NCBI GenBank assembly: GCA_034435375.1
Contig: DAOTXR010000031.1
Location: 12,703 to 76,702, forward strand
DNA: 64,000 nucleotides
Direction: 5' to 3'
Source: DAOTXR01 sp034435375
Lineage (GTDB): Bacteria > Chloroflexota > Anaerolineae > Aggregatilineales > UBA3940
A program made the position numbers and the translations under genes. Positions 43,052 to 51,340 of this stretch are shown here, in pieces. The notes under the pieces were generated by a model that saw only the letters and a program-made list of their open reading frames with translations, was not told the origin of the DNA and searched no databases. Every line of letters starts with the position of its first letter. Positions within the stretch are counted from its first letter, which is position 1.

Positions 43052-43504
43052 CTACTGCAACGTGACGGTGTACGACCCTGTGGTGTACACATCGACACGG
43101 ATGGTGTATCTACCAGCAGAGGGCAAGGTGTAGGAGATGTACGAGTTGTAGCCACCACCGCTGTCGTCATCCTCGGCGAGGACGTTGCCCTGCGGGTCGA
43201 TCAGCTTGGTGCGTGGATCGCAGTCGCCCTGACCGACAACGCTGATCGTGACTGTCTGGCCGGCAGCGCCCTCGAAGGTCCAGTTGTGGGCCTCGAAGAT
43301 GCTGTTCAACGTCCCGTTGGCGCTTCCGCCTACGGAGATGGTGCCTCCGCCGGTCGTGTCCAGCCCGTCACCGCCGTCGAAAGTACTGCTTCCGCCACCG
43401 GAGGGTACCAGATTGCCCAGTCCGCCACATGAGCAGGCCAGCGCCCCTAGTGCCAGCACAGCTACAACGATCATGAGTGCGCGGCGATTCCGAATCTCAA
43501 CCAT
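43052..43504 (-). CDS. Small lipoprotein with PPC domain
   Basis: A 150-residue lipoprotein (lipobox LGALAC) that is essentially one PPC domain after a Gly/Ser linker. It has AHNWTFEGAAGQTVTI, TKLIDPQGNVLAEDDD and LPSAGRYTIRVDVY. PPC domains usually ride on secreted proteases; here each of the three genes carries one alone or with other non-catalytic parts. ATG at 43504 has GGGAGG nine bases upstream; the frame open to 43531 includes that ribosome site. First gene of the three-gene lipoprotein set; a TACAAT box at 43569-43574 may belong to its promoter. Confidence 0.83.
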   Translation of the reverse strand: MVEIRNRRALMIVVAVLALGALACSCGGLGNLVPSGGGSSTFDGGDGLDTTGGGTISVGGSANGTLNSIFEAHNWTFEGAAGQTVTISVVGQGDCDPRTKLIDPQGNVLAEDDDSGGGYNSYISYTLPSAGRYTIRVDVYTTGSYTVTLQ

Positions 43505-43790
43505 TCTAATTTCCTCCCTGATCTCTCTCATTTTGTATGCCTGCTAGACAGGTGCGCAGGCTGACAGCATTGTACTGGCGATTGCTAAATGGGGCCAGTG
43601 GGCTTAAAGTGGGAGTGCTCAACAAGGTGGTCAGGTATTAACGGGTCAGGCGGTTTTGGCCCTCCATATCCACTCCGTTGGGCACTCCCTTGAGGTCCTG
43701 AGTTGTCGGCGCACAAGGTTATAGGGTTTGGTCATTAGCAGATCGCTCAGCATCGACATCGTGTACAGACGAGCAAAGGAGGATCGCCGG

Positions 43791-44582
43791 GTGGCGACAG
43801 GGCTGAATGCAGGCAATATCTTCAACACTGACCGTGATCTGCTTGACCATGTGCTGCGTGACCTCATGCCATCCTCTGACTATGCCTGTGGGGTGATCGA
43901 TTTGCTGTGTCTGCTTGGCCTGGCTCGCAGGCGGCAGGATGGGCTGGCGCCGTCAGGCGAGGTCGCAGCGATGGTGATCGACAGTCTGCGGGCGCATCTG
44001 GCAGAGGGCGTCTCGGTGGGTTTGCCGTGGAATGACCTCGACGCAGAGGGATTGCGCGGTGTGGATGTGCTCCGGACCATCGAACTGGCTCGGTGGGCAG
44101 CCGTGGAGCAGCCTGCCCCGGCGCGAACCGTGCGTGTCGTGCAGGCGGTGATCAAGGCCCGGCAGGGTGATGAGGATGTGTACCTGATGCAGTTTGATCG
44201 ACACGCTGGGCGTTATCAGCCCATTGGGGGCAAGCAGGAGCCCACTGATGTGGATGCCGATGCCGCGTTGCGCCGCGAGATCATGGAGGAGCTGGGCCTC
44301 AATGCGATCCCTGGCCCTGACGATTGCACACTGGAGTTCCTATGCCATAGGCGTATGGTAGAGATCAGCGCGACCTATGGCATTCTGACCGCCTACGACA
44401 TGGACTTCTACGCTGTGGGCGAAGTCCGCTTCCCGATTCGCGCCGACGCCAGCACGCGCTGGCTGACACGCCGCGAAATCGCAGCACAGCGGGCGAGCGA
44501 CAGCCGGGCGATCTCGTCGGTGTATCAGGACGGGCCAGGGTGGGATCGGCTTGATGCGTTGCCGCCGGGGATGGAACTGTGA
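43791..44582 (+). CDS. Nudix hydrolase with N-terminal domain
   Basis: A 263-residue protein. Residues 1-105 are helical and of unknown role, possibly a winged-helix-like recognition domain. The Nudix domain (about 110-245) has QPIGGKQEP and the helix REIMEELGL. Between the glycines and REIMEELGL the box is one residue off the GX5EX7REUXEEXGU spacing, and the first Glu falls on Asp/Val, so activity is likely but not certain. Nudix enzymes cleave nucleoside diphosphates linked to another group. GTG at 43791 was chosen because AAAGGAGG lies eight bases upstream; earlier TTG/GTG codons have none. Confidence 0.82.
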   Translation: MATGLNAGNIFNTDRDLLDHVLRDLMPSSDYACGVIDLLCLLGLARRRQDGLAPSGEVAAMVIDSLRAHLAEGVSVGLPWNDLDAEGLRGVDVLRTIELARWAAVEQPAPARTVRVVQAVIKARQGDEDVYLMQFDRHAGRYQPIGGKQEPTDVDADAALRREIMEELGLNAIPGPDDCTLEFLCHRRMVEISATYGILTAYDMDFYAVGEVRFPIRADASTRWLTRREIAAQRASDSRAISSVYQDGPGWDRLDALPPGMEL

Positions 44583-44605
44583 AGGGCAGCCTGGGCTACC
44601 CTTCA
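44580..44605 (+). terminator. Terminator hairpin overlapping the Nudix stop codon
   Basis: A 7-bp stem (44580-44586 with 44599-44605) with an inner AGCC/GGCT stem starts at the TGA of the Nudix gene. The converging gene ends at 44615, so it may act both ways. Confidence 0.5.
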
Positions 44606-44614
44606 CTTCGTCGA

Positions 44615-45247
44615 TCAGACCCACCCCAGAATGCCCATGAAGACCCCATAGGCTACTATGTCGATAGCCCACATGGCACCGACAGCGATCAGCTTGGTCT
44701 TCATCGACTCCAGGTCGTGTACCCAGAACGAGAAGAACATGTATAGTGAGTAGCCGAAGATGATGATCAACCACGGGCTATACCAGTTCCACCAGGTGTA
44801 CTCCCAGATCAGTGCGTTCCAGCGATTCAGGACAATCTCGACCAGCACGCAGAACACCGAATTGGCAATCGCAAACAGCAGGCGGTTGTTAATGCCCCAT
44901 ATCTTCAGCTTTTTGTCTGCGGGCAGCACCTTCGCAAATGCAACCCCGGCAATCGCAAACATGAGCGTGATCTCGATGTTCAGGCCGACGGTGATCAGGA
45001 AAGCCGAGTCGGCGGGTGCGGTCCAGATTGCGGAGCGCTGCGAGAAGTGCAGCCACAGCGCATTGATCAGCTCAATGAACCACTCCAAGCCATAGAAAGC
45101 CAGCCCGGCCAGCACCACGTTCCAGTTGCGCTTCTCGATCTCGTTGAAGTAGACGTAGATCACGAACGCAAAGAGCGGGATGATGTACCACTGGAAATGG
45201 TCAGGGCTGCGCAGGTTGGCCAGCGCTTCCAGCGAGGCGTCAGTCAT
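44615..45247 (-). CDS. Polytopic membrane protein of unknown function
   Basis: A 209-residue protein with six or seven hydrophobic helices, rich in Trp, Phe and Tyr (for example WEYTWWNWYSPWLIIIFGYSLYMF). A conserved-looking polar pair sits in YFNEIEKRNWNV between the first two helices. No transporter or enzyme signature recognised. GGAGG lies seven bases before the ATG at 45247; the frame open to 45307 adds an atypical start. Appears monocistronic. Confidence 0.8.
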   Translation of the reverse strand: MTDASLEALANLRSPDHFQWYIIPLFAFVIYVYFNEIEKRNWNVVLAGLAFYGLEWFIELINALWLHFSQRSAIWTAPADSAFLITVGLNIEITLMFAIAGVAFAKVLPADKKLKIWGINNRLLFAIANSVFCVLVEIVLNRWNALIWEYTWWNWYSPWLIIIFGYSLYMFFSFWVHDLESMKTKLIAVGAMWAIDIVAYGVFMGILGWV

Positions 45248-45360
45248 TGTAATCCTCCGTTGTAAGGGCAGGAATAAAGAGGGCTTGCCGAGCACACGAT
45301 GCTCCAACTCTCATTGTAAGGCAAGTCTGGCAGGTGTAAAAAGGAAGTCAGGGGAGCACT

Positions 45361-45574
45361 TTATCCCTGCGCGGCATCCTCTTTGTCTTTGAAGTGAATG
45401 TAGAAGGCGTCCCGACCCAGGTCAGCGCAATGCTACTTCTTCCGGGAACAGGGCGCTGCCGCCCGCGCGGAGGAAAGGGGCTCGATCGGCTTTGTGGCTG
45501 TGGTGAGCCTGGGCGACAGCGTTCCAGGCCAGGCGGTTTGCCTCGCGCAGGTCCTTGCGCGTAGCTGTCTCCTC
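45361..45574 (-). pseudogene. Decayed SAM-methyltransferase remnant with internal deletion
   Basis: On the minus strand 45574-45422 reads EANRLAWNAVAQAH then FLRAGGSALFPEEVAL before a stop. This resembles the start of a class I SAM-dependent methyltransferase, just before the SAM-binding GxGxG part. No start codon exists in this frame. Right after it another frame (45420-45361) reads LGRDAFYIHFKDKEDAAQG and stops, like a protein C-terminus. The middle of the gene seems deleted. No other gene fits the 350-bp gap 45248-45595. The family call rests on memory of the family and needs a search. Confidence 0.45.
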
Positions 45575-45595
45575 TCATTTGGGAGCGATATGGAG

Positions 45596-46273
45596 TCAGG
45601 GGATCACAATTGTCGGCGCGCCGCCCTGCCGTTCCCGCGCTTTCTCCAGCGGCAACGCCACAATGCCGGCCTCTTCACGCCAATCAAGCGCCAGCGTGGT
45701 GAATGGCGTCACCCGCCCCCAGCCCTCGATCATGCGGATGGTGTGGGATGTGACCAGCCGCAGCACCAGCACCTCGATCACCTGCCAGGCTTCAGGGTCC
45801 CGATAGGGGTGCGCCAATACCACTTGCTTGCCATCCTTGAGGCGTGGCACAACCTTGTTGATCAGCCGCTTCCACACGACGGCGCTGACGCGGCGAGCAG
45901 CGGCGTCGCGGATCGGCGCGGGGAAAGCGCGTAGGGTGCTTTCCAGGAAGCGCCCATACTCGTCGGGCGGCATCACCGTGACCTCGGCCCGCCGGATGCC
46001 GCGCCGCCCCATCTCATCCTCTTGATCGGTGACAGTCACGACCGAGACAGCCACGGAACGCGCATCAATGGGAAAACATTTCAAGGAGCGTGCGCCGGTG
46101 TAAATTTCAGCGCCCCAACCCTGGCCGCGCGGCATAGCCCAGCGCCAGATCGTCTTGAGCGTCTGCTCGTCAAAGCCATCAGCCGGCGGCTTGAAGCGAT
46201 AGCCGGGGTGCAAACTATCCAGCGCGTATTCGATCACAAGCTGGCCCATCAGAGAGTCGCCTACAGCTGGCAT
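45596..46273 (-). CDS. Protein of unknown function paired with a small GTPase
   Basis: A 225-residue soluble protein without recognisable motifs. It has an alpha/beta pattern, with VLAHPYRDPEAWQVIEVLVLRLVTSH and a C-terminal TPFTTLALDWREEAG. Its start lies 10 bp after the stop of the GTPase gene, so the two form an operon and it may be a GTPase partner or effector. ATG at 46273 was chosen; an in-frame ATG at 46249 is an alternative. No signal peptide or membrane helix. Confidence 0.75.
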   Translation of the reverse strand: MPAVGDSLMGQLVIEYALDSLHPGYRFKPPADGFDEQTLKTIWRWAMPRGQGWGAEIYTGARSLKCFPIDARSVAVSVVTVTDQEDEMGRRGIRRAEVTVMPPDEYGRFLESTLRAFPAPIRDAAARRVSAVVWKRLINKVVPRLKDGKQVVLAHPYRDPEAWQVIEVLVLRLVTSHTIRMIEGWGRVTPFTTLALDWREEAGIVALPLEKARERQGGAPTIVIP

Positions 46274-46283
46274 TGGCCTGTCT

Positions 46284-47003
46284 TTACTGCGGCTGCTTTG
46301 ACCTGGGACGGATGGAGTCGAAGAACTCGACCATGGCCTCCTCGACGCCCTCTTCGGTGACCAAGCTGGTGTGGTAGATCGCATACCGGTAGCGCAGCCG
46401 CTCGGCCTGTGACTTGAGGCGACGTGTCTCGTTGCGGAAGTTCTCCAGGATGTCCTCGACGGTTTGGCTTCCAGACCACAGGTCCGATTTATTGACGATC
46501 AACAGGAACATTTTGAGCGACCGACGTGCCTCTTCTTCGTCGTCAAGCATTTGTAAGACGAAGTTTAGCGCGTCCTTGTGCTGGTAGATGTTGGTATGAT
46601 CGAGCAGAAAGATGATGCCGCGCGGCCTGGTCTGCCTGAACAACTCTACCCAGTCAGTATCCCACATCGAATATTCACCACCCACGTCGCGTTTGGGTCG
46701 CAGGCGCATGCCGCCACCATCGGCGCTGATGTGCGTCGTGAAGGGCGGCACCGGGTCGCCACCCGCCGCGGTGGGGTCTGGATCGAACGCTTCGAGCAAC
46801 TCCAGGTCGTTGCGCAGCCATTCGATCAACGTGGTTTTGCCGGTCTGCCGGTAGCCCAGCACGATGAAAGGCAACCCAAACACCCGGACATAAGCGAAGT
46901 CGACCACCGTGTCAAGCCGATCGCTGATGGCGCGTGTGAACCGCGAGAGGGATTTCAGAAAGCCGGAGACCATCCGGCCCAGGGTACGAGTCGTTGTGCT
47001 CAT
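46284..47003 (-). CDS. Arf/Ras-like small GTPase
   Basis: A 239-residue P-loop GTPase. The N-terminal 45 residues are helical and basic. G1 is GYRQTGKTT, G3 is atypical (EYSMWDTDWVE, WDTD where DxxG is usual), G4 is VNKSD and G5 is near YHTSLV. The sheet order and FLLDHTNIYQH fit the Arf/MglA-like group. Bacterial members control polarity or membrane traffic; the role here is unknown. ATG at 47003 has GAGGCGG eight bases upstream; the frame open to 47189 is a non-coding-like extension. Cotranscribed with the downstream unknown gene. Confidence 0.83.
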   Translation of the reverse strand: MSTTTRTLGRMVSGFLKSLSRFTRAISDRLDTVVDFAYVRVFGLPFIVLGYRQTGKTTLIEWLRNDLELLEAFDPDPTAAGGDPVPPFTTHISADGGGMRLRPKRDVGGEYSMWDTDWVELFRQTRPRGIIFLLDHTNIYQHKDALNFVLQMLDDEEEARRSLKMFLLIVNKSDLWSGSQTVEDILENFRNETRRLKSQAERLRYRYAIYHTSLVTEEGVEEAMVEFFDSIRPRSKQPQ

Positions 47004-47349
47004 GACTACCGCCTCTGTGCGCTCCAGTCTTGTTTGTCCTGCGGGCTTGACCGGGGTCATTCTCGGCCAAACCCAAGATTTCACCGAAAGGATTTCCTCA
47101 TGCCTCTTCGGCGACAAACCTGATCGTACACCTTTACGCACAAGCCGTCGATAAGTTGCTGATCGTGTTTTAAGCACTCTCTGTGCCATCCCAGCGGTTG
47201 CCCTTCGCGGTGAACCTGCGACATGCTACCTTGTCGCGCCATCTCCCCTGAGCTTCGATTTTGGGCTTTTTGTCAAGATCACTACAATGAAGTGCACGGC
47301 GAACGCTAGGAGATGGGAACGACCAAGCGAGCACAGGGGGATGACAAAG

Positions 47350-48609
47350 ATGAGTAGTGAGCCGCTCCACGGTGCCGGCTTGCGAATCAACGAGCAGAGA
47401 CTGCTGCAAGACTTGGATGATCTCGCTCAGATCGGTGGAACGCCTGAGGGGGGAGTGAATCGCCCTGCCCTCTCTGAGGCGGATCTGGAGGCGCGCCGCT
47501 GGCTGCGCGCCAGGGCTAGTGCGGCTGGGATCGAGGCTCGCCAGGATGGCGCGGGCAATATCCACCTGATCCTGCCCGCTGGCGATCCGGATGCGTCAAC
47601 CGTCATGTGTGGCTCGCATCTGGACACGGTGCCCAACGGCGGTCGCTTCGATGGGGCTTTGGGAGTGATTGCCGCGCTTGAGGTATTGCGGACCATCAAG
47701 GATGCCGGATTGAGCCTGCCTGTGCACCTGGAGGCGGTCAGCTTTACTGACGAGGAAGGCACATGGAGCGGCCTTCTGGGCAGCCGGGCGATGGCCGGTC
47801 TGCTCACCGATCGGGACTTTGATGCTCCCCGTGGCGGCAGTGAGGCGTTCATGGCGCGGCTGGCGGCGGCGGGCCTGACATACGAGGGGATCTCTGCCGC
47901 GCGGCGTGATCCCACTGCCATCAAAGCGTGGGTAGAAGTCCACATTGAGCAAGGGTTGCGTTTGGAGGAGTCGGGGCACGCGGTCGGCATTGTGTCGAGC
48001 ATTACCGGGATAGCTGCCTACTGGCTGACTTTTGTGGGGCGCGCCGATCATGCCGGGACAACGCCGATGGATCGGCGTCAGGACGCCCTGCGTGGCGTGG
48101 CTGAGTTTCTGCGCCAATCGCGGGAACTGGTGGTTAACCGCTTCCCGCAGGGTGTGATGAACTGCGGCATCGTCGAGGTGTCTCCGGGGGCGTTCAACAT
48201 TGTACCTGAGCGGGCGCGGCTGGCGCTCGAATTCCGCCACGCCGACCCCGGCAAGTTAGAGGCCATGCGCGAGGCCCTGATCAGCCTGGCCCTCCATGTC
48301 GTTGAGGTTGAAGGGCTGGGGCTGGAAGTTGAACAGATGGGGATACATTCGCCGGTGGCGCTGCATCGCGACGTTTTCATGGCCATTGAACGGGCCTGCG
48401 ACACGCTGAACCTGTCGCACATGCACCTGGTCTCCTACGCCGGGCACGACACTCAGATCATGGCGGCCATCACCCGCGCCGGGATGTTCTTTGTGCCCTC
48501 GGTCGGAGGAGCCAGCCACAGCCCGCGCGAGCTGACCCGCCGCGAGGACTGCGTCAATGCGGGGAACGTGCTGTTGCACACTGTGCTGAACTTGGCAGCT
48601 GAGCCATAG
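47350..48609 (+). CDS. M20-family hydantoinase/carbamoylase-type amidohydrolase
   Basis: A 419-residue metal-dependent amidase of the M20 carbamoylase group (N-carbamoyl-L-amino acid hydrolase, allantoate amidohydrolase, beta-ureidopropionase). The metal site shows GSHLDTVPNGGRFDGALGV (His and bridging Asp), DEEGTWSGLLGSRA (Glu pair), VHIEQGLRLE, and near the end YAGHDTQIMA. The dimerisation domain contains GRADHAGTTPMDRRQDAL. Substrate cannot be chosen between these. ATG at 47350 has AGGGGG nine bases upstream; in-frame ATG at 47341 is too close to it. No allantoin or pyrimidine genes nearby. Length is typical of the family. Confidence 0.9.
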   Translation: MSSEPLHGAGLRINEQRLLQDLDDLAQIGGTPEGGVNRPALSEADLEARRWLRARASAAGIEARQDGAGNIHLILPAGDPDASTVMCGSHLDTVPNGGRFDGALGVIAALEVLRTIKDAGLSLPVHLEAVSFTDEEGTWSGLLGSRAMAGLLTDRDFDAPRGGSEAFMARLAAAGLTYEGISAARRDPTAIKAWVEVHIEQGLRLEESGHAVGIVSSITGIAAYWLTFVGRADHAGTTPMDRRQDALRGVAEFLRQSRELVVNRFPQGVMNCGIVEVSPGAFNIVPERARLALEFRHADPGKLEAMREALISLALHVVEVEGLGLEVEQMGIHSPVALHRDVFMAIERACDTLNLSHMHLVSYAGHDTQIMAAITRAGMFFVPSVGGASHSPRELTRREDCVNAGNVLLHTVLNLAAEP

Positions 48610-48623
48610 ACAGGCAGTGGACC

Positions 48624-49211
48624 TCACGTCGGTCGACCATTCGTCTTTTTGATGCGCTCTACAATGGCCTGCCAGCAGGCGGCGTACTCGCCCTCCAGCG
48701 GCGGTTTGAGCGATGAGGACCGGTCTCCAAGCAGCAGCTTGCTGATCGTGTCCAGGAGTATCACCAGTTGAAGATCGCCCTGTTGTTGGGCAAGCACCAG
48801 GCTGCGCCGGACAATGTTGAACCATTCGGCGCGCCGCTCAGGGTGATTGGTCATCACCATCACTGTGTTGGCGGCGATCACATCTAACAGGTTAGGCTGC
48901 GCCTCTGGCCTGATGGGGCCTCCCATTGCTGCCAGCCCACTGAGGATGGCCTGCCAGCAGGCGGCGTACTCGCCCTGCAGCGATGGGTGCAGCGTTTCCA
49001 TCGGCTCGCCGAGCAGCAGCTTCTGCACAGCGATCAGCAACGTGATGAGCTGGACATCTCCGTGTGAGCGCGCCGAGGCAATCGCCTCGCGCACTACGCT
49101 GAACCATTCGTCGCGCCGTTGCGGGGCGACTGTCAGCACCTCGACCGTGTTGGCGGCGATCACGTCGAGCAGGTTGGGTTCTTCCTCTATGCTGCCCTCC
49201 GTTTCATCAAT
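48624..49211 (-). CDS. Tandem-repeat helical protein with unclear 5' end
   Basis: About 195 codons encoding two copies of an 85-residue helical repeat. Each starts PNLLDVIAANTV, continues RR(D/A)EWF-VVR, then GD(V/L)QL and KLLLG, and ends GEYAACWQAI. A third, partial copy (RWQAAID) lies at the N-terminus. No standard in-frame start codon with a ribosome site precedes the repeats. The frame stays open to an ATG at 49454, but that would run through the promoter and start of the opposite gene. The 5' end may be lost, or a rare ATT start (49211, after GGCAGG) is used. Family unknown. Confidence 0.6.
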   Translation of the reverse strand: MDETEGSIEEEPNLLDVIAANTVEVLTVAPQRRDEWFSVVREAIASARSHGDVQLITLLIAVQKLLLGEPMETLHPSLQGEYAACWQAILSGLAAMGGPIRPEAQPNLLDVIAANTVMVMTNHPERRAEWFNIVRRSLVLAQQQGDLQLVILLDTISKLLLGDRSSSLKPPLEGEYAACWQAIVERIKKTNGRPT

Positions 49212-49279
49212 GGCAGCCTGCCAGCGGGTTGTGCGGCCACCATCGAGGTGTGGGCTGTGCCTATGGTAGTCAGGTTGCT

Positions 49280-49308
49280 TTGTGTCCTCGGAGGACTGAT
49301 TATATACT
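49280..49308 (+). promoter_or_regulatory. Promoter of the alpha/beta hydrolase gene
   Basis: TTGTGT (49280-49285) and TATACT (49303-49308) are 17 bp apart, about 35 bp before the ATG. A minus-strand TATAAT (49299-49304) overlaps it, so a divergent promoter is possible. Confidence 0.5.
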
Positions 49309-49342
49309 ACTTGGTGACTTGCGTCGCGCAGAAAGGTTGCAC

Positions 49343-50200
49343 ATGCCCAACCGTTATGCCATTGACAAGACTCTGAAAGCCAACGACCTCCGTTTTCACT
49401 ACCGTGACTGGAATGGGCACGGTTGGCCGGTTTTGCTGCTCCATGGGCTGTCATCGACCAGCCATATCTGGGACCTGGTTGCGGCCCGGCTGGTGGACGA
49501 GGCCCGCGTGGTGGCCGTCGATCAGCGCGGACACGGCCAGTCTGACAAGCCAGATAGCGCCTACACCTTCGAGGAAATAGGCCGTGACCTGGAAGCTGTG
49601 ATTGCTGCGCTCGACTTCGAACGCCCTGTGATCGTGGGGCACAGTTGGGGTGCGCACGTTGGACTGTGGTTGTCCGCTCGTTGCCCGGAAGTAGTTGGTG
49701 GGCTGGTGATGGTCGATGGGGGCATGATGGATATGGGGGACCTGTCGTGGGATCAGGTCATCGAGCGGCTCAGCCCTCCTCAGATTGATGGGACCCCGGT
49801 TGAGGAGTTTCGCCGGATGGTCCAGGAGCGCGCCCCGCAGGGGATGCTTTCCCCTGAGGTTGAGGCGGCCATGCTGTCCAATTTTGAGATCGATGGCAAC
49901 GATCGGATCCGCCGCCGCCTGCCGGTCGAGTATCATCTGCGCATCCTGCGGGCAATGTGGGAGCTGCGCCTCCTGCCGTTCTATGAGAAAGTGGAGTGCC
50001 CGGTACTCCTGCTGCCCACCCGGCACGCCGACGACCTGCCGGAGCATCTGTCGCGCAAACAGCAGGGGGTCGCGCTGGCGCAGGAGAAGCTTGCCGATGT
50101 GGAGGTGGTGTGGCTGGACGATACGATCCACGACGCGCCGATCCAGCGCCCCGACCGGCTGGCAGAAGAGATCAACCGCTTTCTCCGTGAGCGAATCTGA
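49343..50200 (+). CDS. Alpha/beta hydrolase
   Basis: A 285-residue cytoplasmic alpha/beta-hydrolase-fold enzyme. The oxyanion region is LLHGLSSTSHIWD, and the nucleophile elbow is VGHSWGAHV (Ser). A catalytic Asp is likely in LLPTRHADD, and His in DTIHDAPIQRP. The DQRGHGQSDKP strand-turn is typical of the fold. Substrate cannot be predicted (esters, lactones and haloalkanes are all possible). ATG at 49343 has AAAGG seven bases upstream; the frame open to 49229 passes through the promoter. Next gene starts 81 bp on. Confidence 0.88.
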   Translation: MPNRYAIDKTLKANDLRFHYRDWNGHGWPVLLLHGLSSTSHIWDLVAARLVDEARVVAVDQRGHGQSDKPDSAYTFEEIGRDLEAVIAALDFERPVIVGHSWGAHVGLWLSARCPEVVGGLVMVDGGMMDMGDLSWDQVIERLSPPQIDGTPVEEFRRMVQERAPQGMLSPEVEAAMLSNFEIDGNDRIRRRLPVEYHLRILRAMWELRLLPFYEKVECPVLLLPTRHADDLPEHLSRKQQGVALAQEKLADVEVVWLDDTIHDAPIQRPDRLAEEINRFLRERI

Positions 50201-50281
50201 GAGACATTTTCCCGCGTGGTCCTAGTTCAGTCCTGTGCTACAGTCCTCCCATCGTTGGGTGGAGAGAGGAGATTTCGCTTC

Positions 50282-50725
50282 ATGGGTATCGTCGAGGCAA
50301 TCCATATCAAACCTGGCAGCCGCATCCCTATGCAGCCCGTCCGGCAGGCCAGACTGGTGGCTGGCCTAGGCATTGAGGGCGACGCAGCCGCCAGGCAGCA
50401 GAGCAAGCGGCAGGTGCTCGTCATGCCTGCCGAGGTGCTCGACGCCTTTGGTCTGCCAGCCGGTGCGGTGCGTGAGAATATCACCACGCGCGGTTTTGAC
50501 GTGATGGCCCTGAGGCGTGGTCAGCGAGTGCGGATAGGCGAGGCGCTGCTGGAAACGACGCTGGAATGCGCCCCTTGTGGTCTGATGGACCACATCCGGC
50601 CTGGCCTGCAAGAGGCCCTGCGCGGCCAGCGTGGGATGTTATTCCGCGTGGTTTTGGGCGGTATGGTGAATGTTGGAGACCTGATCGAGGTGGTTGAAGA
50701 TACACAACCTGGAGATGGCCAATAG
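50282..50725 (+). CDS. MOSC-domain protein
   Basis: A 147-residue stand-alone MOSC domain (molybdenum cofactor sulfurase C-terminal type). It opens VEAIHIKPG, has LVAGLGIEGDA, and the conserved Cys in LECAPCGLMD near the end. Such small proteins are thought to handle activated sulfur or bind Moco; no other Moco gene is nearby. ATG at 50282 has GAGGAG about ten bases upstream and replaces a longer frame that starts in the intergenic region. A hairpin terminator follows at 50762. Confidence 0.87.
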   Translation: MGIVEAIHIKPGSRIPMQPVRQARLVAGLGIEGDAAARQQSKRQVLVMPAEVLDAFGLPAGAVRENITTRGFDVMALRRGQRVRIGEALLETTLECAPCGLMDHIRPGLQEALRGQRGMLFRVVLGGMVNVGDLIEVVEDTQPGDGQ

Positions 50726-50761
50726 GGAGTTGCCATGAGGTGCATGCTGAGTTAGAGGCGT

Positions 50762-50792
50762 CAGCAGGCCAGGAACTTCCCCTGGCTTGCTG
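50762..50792 (+). terminator. Terminator hairpin after the MOSC gene
   Basis: A 12-bp stem with one G-T pair (50762-50773 with 50781-50792), 7-nt loop, followed by GGTGTTCC. It lies between the MOSC and EamA genes. Confidence 0.55.
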
Positions 50793-50846
50793 GGTGTTCC
50801 ACATCGAAACCCTGTACCACACCTCTCCTGAAGGATACAGCGTCTT

Positions 50847-51272
50847 ATGAAGCCACACATTCTTGCCCTCCTAACTGCTCTGGCGTGGGGCATCGGCGGT
50901 TACTGCGAAAAGAAAGGTCTGCACCTGGGCAATCTCTCACCAGAGGTGGGGGTCGCCATCCGTTCGCTGGTGGCGCTGATCCTCATGGCGGCCATCAGCT
51001 TCCCGCAGTGGAGGGCTGCTACGCAGGCCCGTCCGGCGGCGCTGCTGTACATTGCCCTGGGCGGAGGGCTGATCGGCGCGGCCCTGGGGGGGGTGTTCTA
51101 CTTCGGCGCGCTCAAGAGCGCGCCGCTGAGCCAGGTGATGCCAATTGCCTTCACCTCTCCACTGTTCGGGGCCTTGCTAAGCGTGATCTTGAGCGGTGAG
51201 CCGCTTACCCCCCGCCTGATCGTCGGCGTGCTGCTGACGGTGGGGGGCATCATTGTCTTGACAGGCAGTTGA
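50847..51272 (+). CDS. Half-size EamA/DMT-type transporter
   Basis: A 141-residue membrane protein with five predicted helices, corresponding to one EamA domain. Usual EamA transporters have two such halves (about 290 residues). The helix 1 sequence ALLTALAWGIGGYCEKKGL and the last helix ending VGGIIVLTGS fit the family. Single-domain members probably dimerise, like small multidrug transporters. Substrate unknown. AAGGA lies about 11 bases before the ATG. A terminator hairpin follows at 51286. Confidence 0.87.
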   Translation: MKPHILALLTALAWGIGGYCEKKGLHLGNLSPEVGVAIRSLVALILMAAISFPQWRAATQARPAALLYIALGGGLIGAALGGVFYFGALKSAPLSQVMPIAFTSPLFGALLSVILSGEPLTPRLIVGVLLTVGGIIVLTGS

Positions 51273-51285
51273 GGTGTGCAGCAGA

Positions 51286-51313
51286 AGGGGCGCCGATCTT
51301 ATGGGGCGCCCCT
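51286..51313 (+). terminator. Terminator hairpin between converging genes
   Basis: A 9-bp perfect stem (51286-51294 with 51305-51313) with a 10-nt loop sits between the EamA gene and the converging receiver gene ending at 51341. No T-run. Confidence 0.55.
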
Positions 51314-51340
51314 AGCATGGCCGATGGGGGATGACAGCCG

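Noticed and set aside
45348..45578. 76-codon minus-strand frame in the gap before the GTPase partner
   Set aside because: The neighbouring frame has methyltransferase-like sequence, so this one is a shadow of a relic.
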